Virus record (IMG/VR): IMGVR_UViG_3300042945_001694
Span: 1-34,708 of that record
DNA: 34,708 nt
From: a virus
Reading direction: 5' to 3' (one strand)
The notes below the pieces were generated by a model. The model worked only from the letters and a program-made list of their open reading frames with translations, did no database searches and had not been told where the DNA came from. Made by a program: the position numbers and the translations under genes. This document shows, piece by piece, positions 7,414 through 14,602 of this stretch (positions are counted from its first letter, which is position 1; the number at the start of each line of letters is the position of its first letter).

Positions 7414-7573
7414 AATTCTTGAAAAAATTCTATTCTTTTCGGTTATTCTTTTACTGATATTATCTGCTTTTGTTTTTAGTTATTATATTCAAGAACAAAG
7501 CAAATTAGACATGCAAGAACTAGAAGAAATCGTAGAAACGGAAATACAGGAAAATCGTGGAAAAATTAAGTGA
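7397..7573 (+). CDS. Small single-span membrane protein
   Basis: A 58-residue product: MKILNEILEKILFFSV, then a continuous hydrophobic stretch ILLLILSAFVFSYYI forming one membrane helix, then an acidic tail rich in Glu (DMQELEEIVETEIQE). GGAG lies about 12 bases before the ATG, and the gene overlaps its upstream neighbour by 17 bases as is usual here. The topology is small N-terminus, single helix, soluble acidic C-terminus. Spanin, holin-like or inner-membrane effector roles are possible, but there is no lysis gene nearby to support them. It ends 17 bases before the convergent PATR copy 2. Confidence 0.6.
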   Translation: MKILNEILEKILFFSVILLLILSAFVFSYYIQEQSKLDMQELEEIVETEIQENRGKIK

Positions 7574-7590
7574 TTCTTTGTATAATCATA

Positions 7591-9144
7591 TTATGTAATT
7601 ACCGATAAAGTTGATGATGTCGAATTATAAGATGCTGTTCTACCAGAAGCATTTTGTAATGTTACTGCTGGATAAGAGTTAATAGTTCTTGCTGGTAGTA
7701 AGATGAAAGAATCACCAACAATTGGAGGAGTTGTAAAGTCAACAGTTAAAGTAGTGTTAGTAAATCTTGCAAAATTTGCCTTATTGGAAGGATTAGAAGA
7801 TAAAGCATAGTTTGTCAATGTACCATCAGATATAGCAGTAAACCCTGTATATCTTGGTCCAACACCTAAAGCTGTACTACCAGAAAGAGTTAATGTACCA
7901 GTTCCAGTTTTAATTAAATTAATATTACCAGAAATACTTCCAACGTATGTTGTATTGGAAGTATTATTTGCTGTTAAGTTTGCAAATGTTGAAGAATTAT
8001 TAAAAATATTATTACCAGAAATATCAGCAAACGTAAGTGGAGCAGAAGCATGTTGTATATTTCTAAAAACTTGATTATTTCCGTTTAAATTTATTCTTCC
8101 GAATCTAGGAATCGTAGATCTTGCAAAACCTAAACGAACAATATCATTATTAATAGCAAATGGAACATTAGTTATTAAATTGCTTCCTGTAGAAATATCG
8201 TTAAATTTGTTACCTGAAACTGCTATGATTAAAGTTTCAAATCCTGAATCTAAATAAATTGGTCTAGCACCTGAATTATCAAAAATAATAGGAACAGAAC
8301 TAAGAATAAAAGTTCCAACACCACTCATTACTGTGATATTGTTCATTGTTGGACCTCCAGACATACCGCCATTAATTGTCATGGTTGCATAGTTTCCAAT
8401 ACCTATTCTATTTACTCTATTATTAGGGCCAACAGTAATTAGACCATTAAATGTTGCAGATTTTGATACTCGAATATTAGCTAAATTACCTGGTCTTTCG
8501 CCATCTATAAAAATTGGATTATTAATAATTGTATTTGTTGGTGCAGAGATATCTGATATTAGCAACCCACCGTATTGACCTGAAACATAAACACTTCCAG
8601 TTCCAAATGGATTATTATTTAAAACGGAAACTACACCCGAATTTATATATGTATTTCCAGTATAAGAATTATTACCACTCAACGCTAAAGTAGGCGTTCC
8701 GATTTTTATTAGTGAACCAGAACCACTTATCTTACCATTAAGAAAAATAGAAGAAGTAGCACAATTTATTGTTCCTGCATTTGAACCTAAAACGATATCG
8801 TTATTAATGGTTTGTATGTTGATAGAACTATTTGATATACTACCAGAATTTAAAATAAATCTATTTCCGTTCAACTGAAAAGCTATTGCTCCAGCATTAA
8901 ATGATATTCCATTAAAAGGAGTATCGATTGTTAGGTCATTGAACGGAGTCGATCTTGTAGTTCCTGCAAATTGTAATATATCATACGCTTGTGGGATTCT
9001 TATATTCCAGTTAGAAGTTGTGCTCCAATTGTTATTAGTACCCAAACCTGTCCAAATCAAATTTAATGGTATAGGTATAATAAGTATATCATCGAATATA
9101 CTATTACCCAAAAAATTACATTTTCCTTCAATATTTATTAACAT
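7591..9144 (-). CDS. Autotransporter-associated beta-strand repeat (PATR) protein, copy 2
   Basis: A 517-residue paralogue of the protein at 2120-3703, in opposite orientation. It has the same plan: a short unique N-terminus, the lead-in LIWTGLGTNNNWSTTSNWN, FAGTTRSTPFNDLTIDTPF, PATR units (ISGSGSLIKIGTPTLALSGN; INLIKTGTGTLTLSGSTALG) and the terminal domain VGDSFILLPART...STLSVIT. The middle (about residues 170-390) is much more diverged than the ends, as if the exposed part evolves faster. No signal peptide or membrane anchor is seen. A TATAAATA late-type promoter ends 8 bases before its ATG and shares a 15-mer with that of the 1646-residue structural gene, so I infer that this is a late, virion-associated fibre or decoration protein. 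Confidence 0.8.
   Translation of the reverse strand: MLINIEGKCNFLGNSIFDDILIIPIPLNLIWTGLGTNNNWSTTSNWNIRIPQAYDILQFAGTTRSTPFNDLTIDTPFNGISFNAGAIAFQLNGNRFILNSGSISNSSINIQTINNDIVLGSNAGTINCATSSIFLNGKISGSGSLIKIGTPTLALSGNNSYTGNTYINSGVVSVLNNNPFGTGSVYVSGQYGGLLISDISAPTNTIINNPIFIDGERPGNLANIRVSKSATFNGLITVGPNNRVNRIGIGNYATMTINGGMSGGPTMNNITVMSGVGTFILSSVPIIFDNSGARPIYLDSGFETLIIAVSGNKFNDISTGSNLITNVPFAINNDIVRLGFARSTIPRFGRINLNGNNQVFRNIQHASAPLTFADISGNNIFNNSSTFANLTANNTSNTTYVGSISGNINLIKTGTGTLTLSGSTALGVGPRYTGFTAISDGTLTNYALSSNPSNKANFARFTNTTLTVDFTTPPIVGDSFILLPARTINSYPAVTLQNASGRTASYNSTSSTLSVIT
8732..8855 (-). repeat. 124-bp perfect inverted repeat, arm 2 (inside PATR copy 2)
   Basis: The exact reverse complement of 2415-2538. 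The rest of the two genes is similar but not identical, so this block points to recent gene conversion or inversion. Confidence 0.95.
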
Positions 9145-9148
9145 CTAT

Positions 9149-9163
9149 ATAATATTTATACTA
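9149..9163 (-). promoter_or_regulatory. T4-late-type promoter of PATR copy 2
   Basis: On the minus strand this reads TAGTATAAATATTAT, containing the TATAAATA octamer (9153-9160) that defines T4 late promoters. The octamer ends 8 bases before the ATG at 9144. The same 15-mer precedes the gene starting at 26591. Confidence 0.7.
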
Positions 9164-9185
9164 ATAACTAAAAATGCTATTGTGT

Positions 9186-9213
9186 TTGACTTTTTTAAAA
9201 ATTATATTATTAT
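9186..9213 (+). promoter_or_regulatory. Sigma70-like promoter opening the 9.2-18.3 kb operon
   Basis: TTGACT at 9186-9191, a 16-base spacer, then TATTAT at 9208-9213, 11 bases before the ATG at 9225. It is divergent from the late promoter of PATR copy 2. No further gap with a similar promoter was found until 18320, so it may drive about 9 kb of genes. Confidence 0.65.
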
Positions 9214-9224
9214 CTAATAAACAG

Positions 9225-9494
9225 ATGAAAAATACCAAATACAAATTCGTAGAAACAACAGGATGTACAGCATTTAATTTTTCGGTAAATGATAAATCAA
9301 TTTCGGAATTATCCAATGAAGAAATTAATGAAATTCTAGATTACCTTTTTGTTAAAGTTAAAGAAGGTATTAACGATAATACAATACTTTTTACTGATGT
9401 GGTGAAATTGTTCCAACCTGATGATTGGCATTATGGTACAGAAAATTGTGAAACCTGTGGAGATTCTATAGACGATATGACATGGAATATATGA
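9225..9494 (+). CDS. Hypothetical protein with CxxC motif
   Basis: An 89-residue protein and the first gene after the promoter at 9186. The ATG at 9225 is chosen because an upstream in-frame start at 9174 would lie before the promoter. It is acidic; helix SISELSNEEINEILDYLF is followed by a C-terminal NCETCGDSIDD that could bind zinc with another ligand. Function unknown. Its stop overlaps the next start as ATGA. Confidence 0.72.
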   Translation: MKNTKYKFVETTGCTAFNFSVNDKSISELSNEEINEILDYLFVKVKEGINDNTILFTDVVKLFQPDDWHYGTENCETCGDSIDDMTWNI

Positions 9495-9763
9495 TTAAAG
9501 AACTAATATATCAAGTATCTGGATTGCTGATGACTTTTTGTTATTTGATTTGTACAGTACCACAAATAATTAAAACATATAAAACCAAATCAGCTAAAGA
9601 CATATCGGCTGGTTCTTTGGGTTTAGTAGTTTCAGGTCACATATTTTCTATAGTATATGCAACATTTGGAAGCAATAACATTTGGGTTTTTGTTTGTGCA
9701 TTGGGTGGCCTTTTATCTGCGGTTACAATGTTAATTCTTTGGAGCAAATACGGAAAACAATAA
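9491..9763 (+). CDS. SemiSWEET-like PQ-loop membrane protein
   Basis: A 90-residue protein with three predicted membrane helices (about 6-22, 41-58 and 63-84) and the PQ-loop signature CTVPQIIKTYKTKSAKDIS in helix 1 (Pro24-Gln25). This matches bacterial SemiSWEETs, three-helix half-transporters that dimerise to carry sugars down a gradient; distant PQ-loop proteins carry other small molecules. ATG 9491 (ATGA overlap with the upstream stop) is preferred over ATG 9482. It would sit in the host inner membrane. A phage-encoded uniporter could change sugar flux or osmotic balance during infection, which is inference. Confidence 0.85.
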   Translation: MIKELIYQVSGLLMTFCYLICTVPQIIKTYKTKSAKDISAGSLGLVVSGHIFSIVYATFGSNNIWVFVCALGGLLSAVTMLILWSKYGKQ

Positions 9764-9764
9764 T

Positions 9765-10166
9765 ATGAAAATTATAATAGAAGAAGATAACGCACCAGAC
9801 ACATATGTTAAAGAATCATCAATAGAAGGATATGGTTTATTCGCATCTAAAGATTTTAAAAGGGGTGAATTAATTATAGATTATAATTTATTTCCCGAAA
9901 ATTGGTATCAAATGAAATATGTTGATTTATCAGAAGAACAAATAAGAAAAAATTGGTATGTTATGATTGATAATGAAAATTGCATTACTAGTGACAAGTA
10001 TTCAAAATTTTCATATATAAATCATTCAAGAAATCCAAATTGTTTTTGGGATATTAATAAAAGAATTATAATAGCTTATAGAGATATACAAAAAGACGAA
10101 GAACTCTTTATTGATTATCGTTTAGAGCCTAGACCAAATAGAGTAAATTTTCCAGATTGGATTTAA
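9765..10166 (+). CDS. SET-domain protein (putative lysine methyltransferase)
   Basis: A 133-residue, nearly domain-only SET protein. The signature pieces are GYGLFASKDFKRGELI (22-37), the S-adenosylmethionine/knot motif NHSRNPNC (86-93), and DIQKDEELFIDY (107-118) with the catalytic-type Tyr118. Pre- and post-SET cysteine clusters are absent, as is usual for bacterial and viral versions. The predicted reaction is methyl transfer from SAM to protein lysine; the target could be a host or phage protein. It follows the SemiSWEET gene by a TAATATG junction, and the next start is two bases after its stop. Confidence 0.85.
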   Translation: MKIIIEEDNAPDTYVKESSIEGYGLFASKDFKRGELIIDYNLFPENWYQMKYVDLSEEQIRKNWYVMIDNENCITSDKYSKFSYINHSRNPNCFWDINKRIIIAYRDIQKDEELFIDYRLEPRPNRVNFPDWI

Positions 10167-10168
10167 TT

Positions 10169-10831
10169 ATGATTTTAGCACTATCTGACATTCACTTGGG
10201 AAGTCCAATATGCCAAGCTGATTTGACCTTAGAAATTCTTGAAAAAGAAAACTACGATACATTAGTAATTTGTGGCGATTTATTGGATAGTTACAACATT
10301 CACAGACTTTGTAAAAAACAATGGAAGATCTTATCTATCCTCCGAAGAATTTCAAAAAATAAAAAATGTATTTTTATTAAAGGAAACCACGATAAAGATT
10401 TAGAAACTATTTCGGCTCTTCTTGGATTTGAATTTGTTGATGAATATAATGAGTTGATTGGTAAAAAAAGAATTCTATTTACTCATGGAGATAAGTTTGA
10501 TTTTTTTATTACATCAAAACCTTTCTTAACCGAACTTGCCTCTGGTATATATTATATTCTACAAAAGATTGACAAGAAGCAAAAGCTTACAAGAAAACTT
10601 AAAACCAAAATTAAAACATGGCATGGAGCAGCACATGATTTGACAGTTAGAATTGCTCAATATTGCTATAATAACAAATATGATGCCGTTTGTTTCGGTC
10701 ATACGCATGTGCCTAAACAATATTATGTAGGAGGAATAGAATGTGTCAATTTGGGTTCTCAGTGTGATTTACCGATCACCTACGCTATTATTGATAATAA
10801 TGGTAAAATAGAATTAAAAAATTATGAATGA
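10169..10831 (+). CDS. LpxH-like metallophosphoesterase
   Basis: A 220-residue calcineurin-like phosphoesterase with SDIHLGS (6-12), CGDLLDS (35-41), KGNHDKD (71-77), THGDKFD (105-111) and FGHTHVP (176-182). The arrangement, with THGDxFD followed by a helical insert and GHTHxP, is that of the UDP-2,3-diacylglucosamine pyrophosphatase (LpxH/LpxH2-like) group, which in bacteria acts in lipid A synthesis. Similar proteins occur in bacteria and phages without lipid A roles, so substrate is open. ATG 10169 is used because the TTG at 10157 lies inside the SET gene. It is the second phosphoesterase in the window, only distantly similar to the one at 1176. Confidence 0.85.
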   Translation: MILALSDIHLGSPICQADLTLEILEKENYDTLVICGDLLDSYNIHRLCKKQWKILSILRRISKNKKCIFIKGNHDKDLETISALLGFEFVDEYNELIGKKRILFTHGDKFDFFITSKPFLTELASGIYYILQKIDKKQKLTRKLKTKIKTWHGAAHDLTVRIAQYCYNNKYDAVCFGHTHVPKQYYVGGIECVNLGSQCDLPITYAIIDNNGKIELKNYE

Positions 10832-11096
10832 AACATATGAAGAATACAAGTACGCAATTCGTCACAAACCTACTCAAAAATGGGTTAATTTTAAAAACGA
10901 TGATTTGGAATTAACTGCAACCGCTATAGAATTAGTGGATTTCAAGGATTGTTTGGTTGTAGCAGCTAGAGATTATCTTGAACTGTTTTTAAAAAGGAGT
11001 ACATTTAATAATACACCAAATTATGGTAATGAAAATTTTTTAGAATTTGAGCTTGTAAAAGTAAAAACAACATATACAATTGAAGATCATGAGTGA
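10824..11096 (+). CDS. Hypothetical protein
   Basis: A 90-residue protein overlapping the phosphoesterase by 8 bases. It begins ETYEEYKYAIRHKPTQKWVN and continues with alternating strand-like and helical stretches, including LVVAARDYLELFLKRS. It resembles small phage proteins that read as a modified version of a query-strand/helix fold. No known motif. Confidence 0.68.
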   Translation: MNETYEEYKYAIRHKPTQKWVNFKNDDLELTATAIELVDFKDCLVVAARDYLELFLKRSTFNNTPNYGNENFLEFELVKVKTTYTIEDHE

Positions 11097-11355
11097 TTAT
11101 ACACAACCATACACACCAGAAGGAAAACATCCAGAAGACGCAATCTATGAAGTTAAAGAGTTTTTTAGAAAACTACAAGACGTTCAAGAAGATTATTTTC
11201 AAAGATTGTCTAAAGGATTAAAATTAACCGAAGAAGGAGAAGAATATCTTTTTGATTACATTTATAATACATATAATGAAGTTGACGAAATTGACGACTT
11301 TGCACATTATTTGGAAACACTTGGTAGAAACTACAAAGATTTAATTAAAAAATAA
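11089..11355 (+). CDS. Hypothetical acidic helical protein
   Basis: An 88-residue protein. ATG 11089 is chosen over TTG 11080 because it overlaps the upstream stop by 8 bases. Rich in Glu, Asp and Tyr, with helices around EDAIYEVKEFFRKLQDVQED and EEGEEYLFDYIYNTYNEVDE. No motif recognised. A TAATATG junction leads to the next gene. Confidence 0.68.
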   Translation: MSDYTQPYTPEGKHPEDAIYEVKEFFRKLQDVQEDYFQRLSKGLKLTEEGEEYLFDYIYNTYNEVDEIDDFAHYLETLGRNYKDLIKK

Positions 11356-11356
11356 T

Positions 11357-11542
11357 ATGAAAACACAAATTGATCCATTCATTGCAGCTTGTATTTCTTT
11401 TATTGCTCTTAGTTTGGTCCTTATGGGATGTTTGGCGTATACTGATGTGAAAGAAACAGAAATCAAAGCCAATCTAATTAAAGAAGCAATTCAAAAAGGC
11501 TGGACTCCAGAGCAAGTCAAAGAAATCTTAAAAACAAGATGA
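11357..11542 (+). CDS. Small membrane protein, possible lipoprotein
   Basis: A 61-residue protein with one hydrophobic segment (PFIAACISFIALSLVLMGC, about residues 7-25) and a helical basic tail ending AIQKGWTPEQVKEILKTR. VLMGC looks like a weak lipobox, but the Met at -2 and the few N-terminal charges make a plain single-span anchor as likely. The tail pattern (iqkGwtpEqvkeil) resembles short bacterial and phage membrane-anchored peptides. Its TGA overlaps the next ATG (ATGA). Confidence 0.7.
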   Translation: MKTQIDPFIAACISFIALSLVLMGCLAYTDVKETEIKANLIKEAIQKGWTPEQVKEILKTR

Positions 11543-11901
11543 GAAGCATAAAATTTCGTTTCTGGAGTCCGCAAGGAAAAGCATTTGTAGAACAATACAA
11601 ATATAACGGACTTGTTGATGAATTGTTTGATGAAAGAGAGTGGAGTATTCTAGTCCCTTCACAATATACAGGATTAAAGGATGATTTTGGAAATGAAATA
11701 TGGGAAGGCGATATAATTGAATTAAAAAGAAAAGATAGAGAAGGATTACACAGAGCAGAGATTCAATTTGTTGAAGGAGCATATTTGGCAAAATTTATTA
11801 AACACGAAGGAACTCTTAGTTTTTTTTGGTTGCCACATTTAAACGAATATTGTGAAGTAAAGGTAATTGGGAACAAGTTTGCTAATCCAGAATTATTATG
11901 A
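11539..11901 (+). CDS. YopX-family protein 1
   Basis: A 120-residue member of the YopX family of phage proteins. It opens RSIKFRFWSPQGKAF (the K-F-R-x-W start) and has the family core QYTGLKDDFGNEIWEGDIIE at about residues 51-70, then an E-x-x-F segment and VIGNKFANPELL near the end. YopX proteins are beta-rich and oligomeric; their role is unknown. Two further members lie at 13842 and 15195. It is in an ATGA-linked chain with both neighbours. Confidence 0.85.
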   Translation: MRSIKFRFWSPQGKAFVEQYKYNGLVDELFDEREWSILVPSQYTGLKDDFGNEIWEGDIIELKRKDREGLHRAEIQFVEGAYLAKFIKHEGTLSFFWLPHLNEYCEVKVIGNKFANPELL

Positions 11902-12224
11902 AACTCTATTTACCAGAAACATTTCAAGAACTAGGTCATTTCACTTGCAAAGAACCTATCTATTTTGATGTTTATCATGTTGATAGAAAAAACAAAACTG
12001 TATATTTTACATGGGACTTTGGAATGGATTCTTTAATTGGTTTGAATAGTTTCACTTGTAAACATTTAAAAAGATTAAAAGAAAAGATTTACAGGGAAGT
12101 AATTTTTGATCTTGGTCATGCTTTCTTTCATTATGAAGGCGATCCAAATTATACATACTATCATTGGGCATTGAAGGCTTGGTTAAAAGATAGATTAGAA
12201 ACAAAAGGAAAGTGGAAGGAATAA
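11898..12224 (+). CDS. Hypothetical protein
   Basis: A 108-residue protein rich in aromatic residues (YFDVYHVDRKNKTVYFTWDF). The middle contains CKHLKRLKEKIYREVIFDLG and the end HWALKAWLKDRLETK, both probably helical. There is no signal peptide, membrane span or known catalytic motif. It begins inside the YopX stop (ATGA). Confidence 0.7.
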   Translation: MKLYLPETFQELGHFTCKEPIYFDVYHVDRKNKTVYFTWDFGMDSLIGLNSFTCKHLKRLKEKIYREVIFDLGHAFFHYEGDPNYTYYHWALKAWLKDRLETKGKWKE

Positions 12225-12225
12225 A

Positions 12226-12588
12226 ATGAAACAAGATTATACCGAATCAGATTTTGGACCAGACGAAGTAGTTGTAGGGAATAGGAATAATTTTATTTCA
12301 ACATACCCAAGCAAAGAAGATTTGTTAAACTTGAAGCAAAATGTAGAACTATTAGCAAACGATACAAGTAAAGATCTAAATGCATTGCAGTCTGAACTAC
12401 ATTATATTTCAGCTGAAATATATGGAAACAAAGCAATTGCAGATGAACGAATAGAAAAACTACAAAAAGAGTTACAAGAATTTAAAAAAGATACTAATAA
12501 ATTTCTGAGACATTTAATCGATACTTCAATTATTCTGTCTGTTGCTATTGTTTTTATTTTAATTTTAATTATTTTTTATTCCAAATGA
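12226..12588 (+). CDS. Coiled-coil protein with C-terminal membrane anchor
   Basis: A 120-residue protein. Residues 25-95 are predicted coiled coil (LLNLKQNVELLANDTSKDLN; RIEKLQKELQEFKKDTNKF), followed by one membrane helix at the very end (IILSVAIVFILILIIFY). The arrangement suggests a tail-anchored protein with its coil in the cytoplasm, or an i-spanin-like product in the other orientation. No lysozyme or holin lies beside it, so a lysis role is only a guess. It starts after a TAAAATG junction. Confidence 0.72.
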   Translation: MKQDYTESDFGPDEVVVGNRNNFISTYPSKEDLLNLKQNVELLANDTSKDLNALQSELHYISAEIYGNKAIADERIEKLQKELQEFKKDTNKFLRHLIDTSIILSVAIVFILILIIFYSK

Positions 12589-12866
12589 ATACATTTTACG
12601 AAAGAATTGATGATGGTGAATTTTTTGTTTATGATGAAGAAAGCAAAACATTCTATTTGCAAGAGATGAAAAATTTTAAAGACAAAGGGCATTTGATTAA
12701 TGAATATTCAGAAGAAACTTTGGATTTCTATGTGAAAAGAGGTGTGCTTAAAAAACATACTAAAAATCCTGTTGTTATAGCTCAACACGATGTAATTACA
12801 GATCTTATTCTTGAGAATAAAAAGCTCAAAGAAGAAATAGCACAACTTAAAAAAAATGATACCTAA
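12585..12866 (+). CDS. Hypothetical protein with C-terminal coiled coil
   Basis: A 93-residue acidic protein (YERIDDGEFFVYDEESKTFY) whose last 25 residues, ITDLILENKKLKEEIAQLKK, form a leucine-zipper-like helix suited to dimerisation. It is ATGA-linked to the upstream tail-anchored protein and overlaps the next gene by 11 bases. Function unknown; the zipper could pair with the coiled coil of its neighbour. Confidence 0.68.
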   Translation: MNTFYERIDDGEFFVYDEESKTFYLQEMKNFKDKGHLINEYSEETLDFYVKRGVLKKHTKNPVVIAQHDVITDLILENKKLKEEIAQLKKNDT

Positions 12867-13089
12867 AAAATACGCAACATACCAAAACACCAAAGTTGGA
12901 GACAAGATTAGGTTTAGAGAATCTACCATGCATTGGTTTACAAATAGAATTGAGAATGCAAAGAAGCTAGTCTCTGGACAGGTTTATACTGTAAAGAAAA
13001 TTAGTGTTGCTTCATCTTCAACTGGTGTTATACTTGAAGAAACAAATGAAGAAGTAGAACTAACTTGGTTTGATATTATTGAAGATTGA
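12856..13089 (+). CDS. Hypothetical small beta-rich protein
   Basis: A 77-residue protein. Segments KVGDKIRFRE, SGQVYTVKKISV, GVILEETNEEVELTWFDII alternate as short strands, the pattern of a small SH3-like barrel (compare phage proteins with KVGDxVrv...G..YtV). No catalytic residues stand out. The start overlaps the previous gene. Confidence 0.66.
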   Translation: MIPKKYATYQNTKVGDKIRFRESTMHWFTNRIENAKKLVSGQVYTVKKISVASSSTGVILEETNEEVELTWFDIIED

Positions 13090-13091
13090 TT

Positions 13092-13268
13092 ATGAAAGCA
13101 GAATATTGGGAAAAACAAATTGTAGAAGTTTGTAAACAATACTTTTATCTTCGGGAAATATTAAATGAAATTGTTATTGCTCCCTCCGATAAGGAACCAT
13201 TTAATAACATAGAATGGTATAAAAATGTTGCAAAAAGAGCATTGGAAGAATCTTCATTAAATGAATAA
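13092..13268 (+). CDS. Hypothetical small helical protein
   Basis: A 58-residue protein. ATG 13092 is used rather than the TTG at 13086, giving two bases between the upstream stop and this start. Mostly helical: WEKQIVEVCKQYFYLREILN and YKNVAKRALEESS. No motif is visible. Confidence 0.6.
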   Translation: MKAEYWEKQIVEVCKQYFYLREILNEIVIAPSDKEPFNNIEWYKNVAKRALEESSLNE

Positions 13269-13605
13269 CGAATATTGTCCAGACAAATGGTTAGTCGTTA
13301 AGATCGAAGGAAAAGAATATCCTTTGACCTATAAAGTATTTGCTTGTTGGCATGGTGGATATTTGGATGGAGATTCTTGGAAACTGAATAGCGGAATTAC
13401 AAAAGTTACAAAAGAAGAAAATTTCTATATGTTTGAAGGTTATTCTGGTTCTGTTTATGCCTGTAACGAAAAACGTTATGGTTCCACTGCATATGGTTAT
13501 GGTGTTTTACATAACATTATAGAAAAATCCAAAGAAGCTGGAGTAAATGTAGAAAAAATGCCAGACGATACGAATTGGCTTGACTTGAAATATGACGAAG
13601 AATAG
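13261..13605 (+). CDS. Conserved phage protein (CPDKW...WKLNSGITKV type)
   Basis: A 114-residue member of a phage orphan family recognisable by CPDKWLVVKI, YKVFACWHGGYLDGDSWKLN, SGITKV and GYSGSVYACNEKRYG. It is beta-rich and found repeatedly in unrelated phage accessory regions. No function is established to my knowledge. It overlaps the genes on both sides (8 and 14 bases). Confidence 0.8.
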   Translation: MNNEYCPDKWLVVKIEGKEYPLTYKVFACWHGGYLDGDSWKLNSGITKVTKEENFYMFEGYSGSVYACNEKRYGSTAYGYGVLHNIIEKSKEAGVNVEKMPDDTNWLDLKYDEE

Positions 13606-13858
13606 TTTAGGTGGAAAGAACAACCATGGACGCATGAGTGGCGCACGTTCGAGTCGTGCTTCTTCGACCATTTTTAAAAAATTACAGAAGTTAGATAGAG
13701 AAATCTCAAGGCTTTATAAAATTATAACTCCTTTTAGTATTCGATATTTTGATTTCGGAAAATATCCAAATAAAAAAATTATGGATAAGATTAAAAAACT
13801 TGACATGCAGAGAAAAGAAGTTAGACTTGAAAGAAAGAAATATGCAAAGAGAACTTAA
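13592..13858 (+). CDS. Hypothetical basic protein
   Basis: An 88-residue, strongly basic protein. The Gly/Ser/Arg-rich N-terminus (GGKNNHGRMSGARSSRASST) is probably disordered; the rest is Lys-rich helix (KLQKLDREISRLYKII; IKKLDMQRKEVRLERKKYAK). The composition suggests nucleic-acid binding, but no defined domain is seen. Its last 17 bases overlap YopX protein 2. Confidence 0.65.
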   Translation: MTKNSLGGKNNHGRMSGARSSRASSTIFKKLQKLDREISRLYKIITPFSIRYFDFGKYPNKKIMDKIKKLDMQRKEVRLERKKYAKRT

Positions 13859-14300
13859 ATTCCGCGCTTGGGATAAACTAGAAAAACAATTCACCTATCC
13901 AGATAAAGGATATCAAGGACATTATGTTCTTACCTTAAATGGACAATTTCAAAACCTTCAGAATGGTTCTGGTGGGGATGAATATGTTGTTCAGCAATGG
14001 ACCGGACTTTATGACAAGAATAAAAAACCAATTTATGAAGGTGACAGAGTAAGATTTGGCTATACTGGAAAGGTAGACTTCTTTGGTGAAGTTATATGGC
14101 TTGACGACAGAGCATCTTTTGGAGTTAGAAGTAAGAATGCTTTTGAAACTTTTGAAGACCTGATGGATTACATGAAATACTTTGAAGTAGTTGGAAATAT
14201 TTTTCAATTGCCTTGTAATCCAGATCATAATGGAGAATGTTTGGTTTGTGATTGTTGGTTGAGCGATTGTCAGTTTATTAAAAAAGACAATGTCGTTTAA
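13842..14300 (+). CDS. YopX-family protein 2 with Cys-rich tail
   Basis: A 152-residue YopX-like protein. It starts MQRELKFRAWDKLEKQF, the family's canonical opening, so ATG 13842 is right and the in-frame extension back to 13749 is read-through of another gene. The core QQWTGLYDKNKKPIYEGDRV is followed by FEVVGNIFQ. Unlike the other two copies it ends in a Cys-rich tail (CNPDHNGECLVCDCWLSDC, five cysteines) that may bind metal. It overlaps the genes on both sides. Confidence 0.85.
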   Translation: MQRELKFRAWDKLEKQFTYPDKGYQGHYVLTLNGQFQNLQNGSGGDEYVVQQWTGLYDKNKKPIYEGDRVRFGYTGKVDFFGEVIWLDDRASFGVRSKNAFETFEDLMDYMKYFEVVGNIFQLPCNPDHNGECLVCDCWLSDCQFIKKDNVV

Positions 14301-14589
14301 ACAAAAAATAGTATCTCGCGTTATAGTAGGTGGTTTATTCAGACTTTCTGAATTTATTGCAAATATAATCATGTGGTTGATGAGGTTGTTTAAGACCAGA
14401 AAGCCTCATTATCTTTATGTATACTTGAAATACGAACAAGACTTTCTTTATCCTCTTGCAGAAAAAATTTGCTATTGCTTGGGTCTTAAAAAAGAATGGG
14501 ATGTTCATCAAGAGGGTTTGGATAGATTGGAAAAATTAATTTTTGGAGAAGATGTAAAAAAGATTGACGTTTACGAAAATATTCTCTAA
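14290..14589 (+). CDS. Hypothetical protein with hydrophobic N-terminal helix
   Basis: A 99-residue protein. Residues 7-33 (VSRVIVGGLFRLSEFIANII, then MWLMRLF) form a long amphipathic or membrane-associated helix, followed by a soluble part with aromatic residues (HYLYVYLKYEQDFLYPLAEK). It may sit on the membrane surface. Family not recognised. Confidence 0.66.
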   Translation: MSFKQKIVSRVIVGGLFRLSEFIANIIMWLMRLFKTRKPHYLYVYLKYEQDFLYPLAEKICYCLGLKKEWDVHQEGLDRLEKLIFGEDVKKIDVYENIL

Positions 14590-14602
14590 TATCGTTTCTA
14601 GT

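Noticed and set aside
13749-13841. N-terminal extension of YopX protein 2
   Set aside because: The family's canonical start (ELKFRAW after MQR) begins at 13842; the extension is another frame of the basic protein gene.
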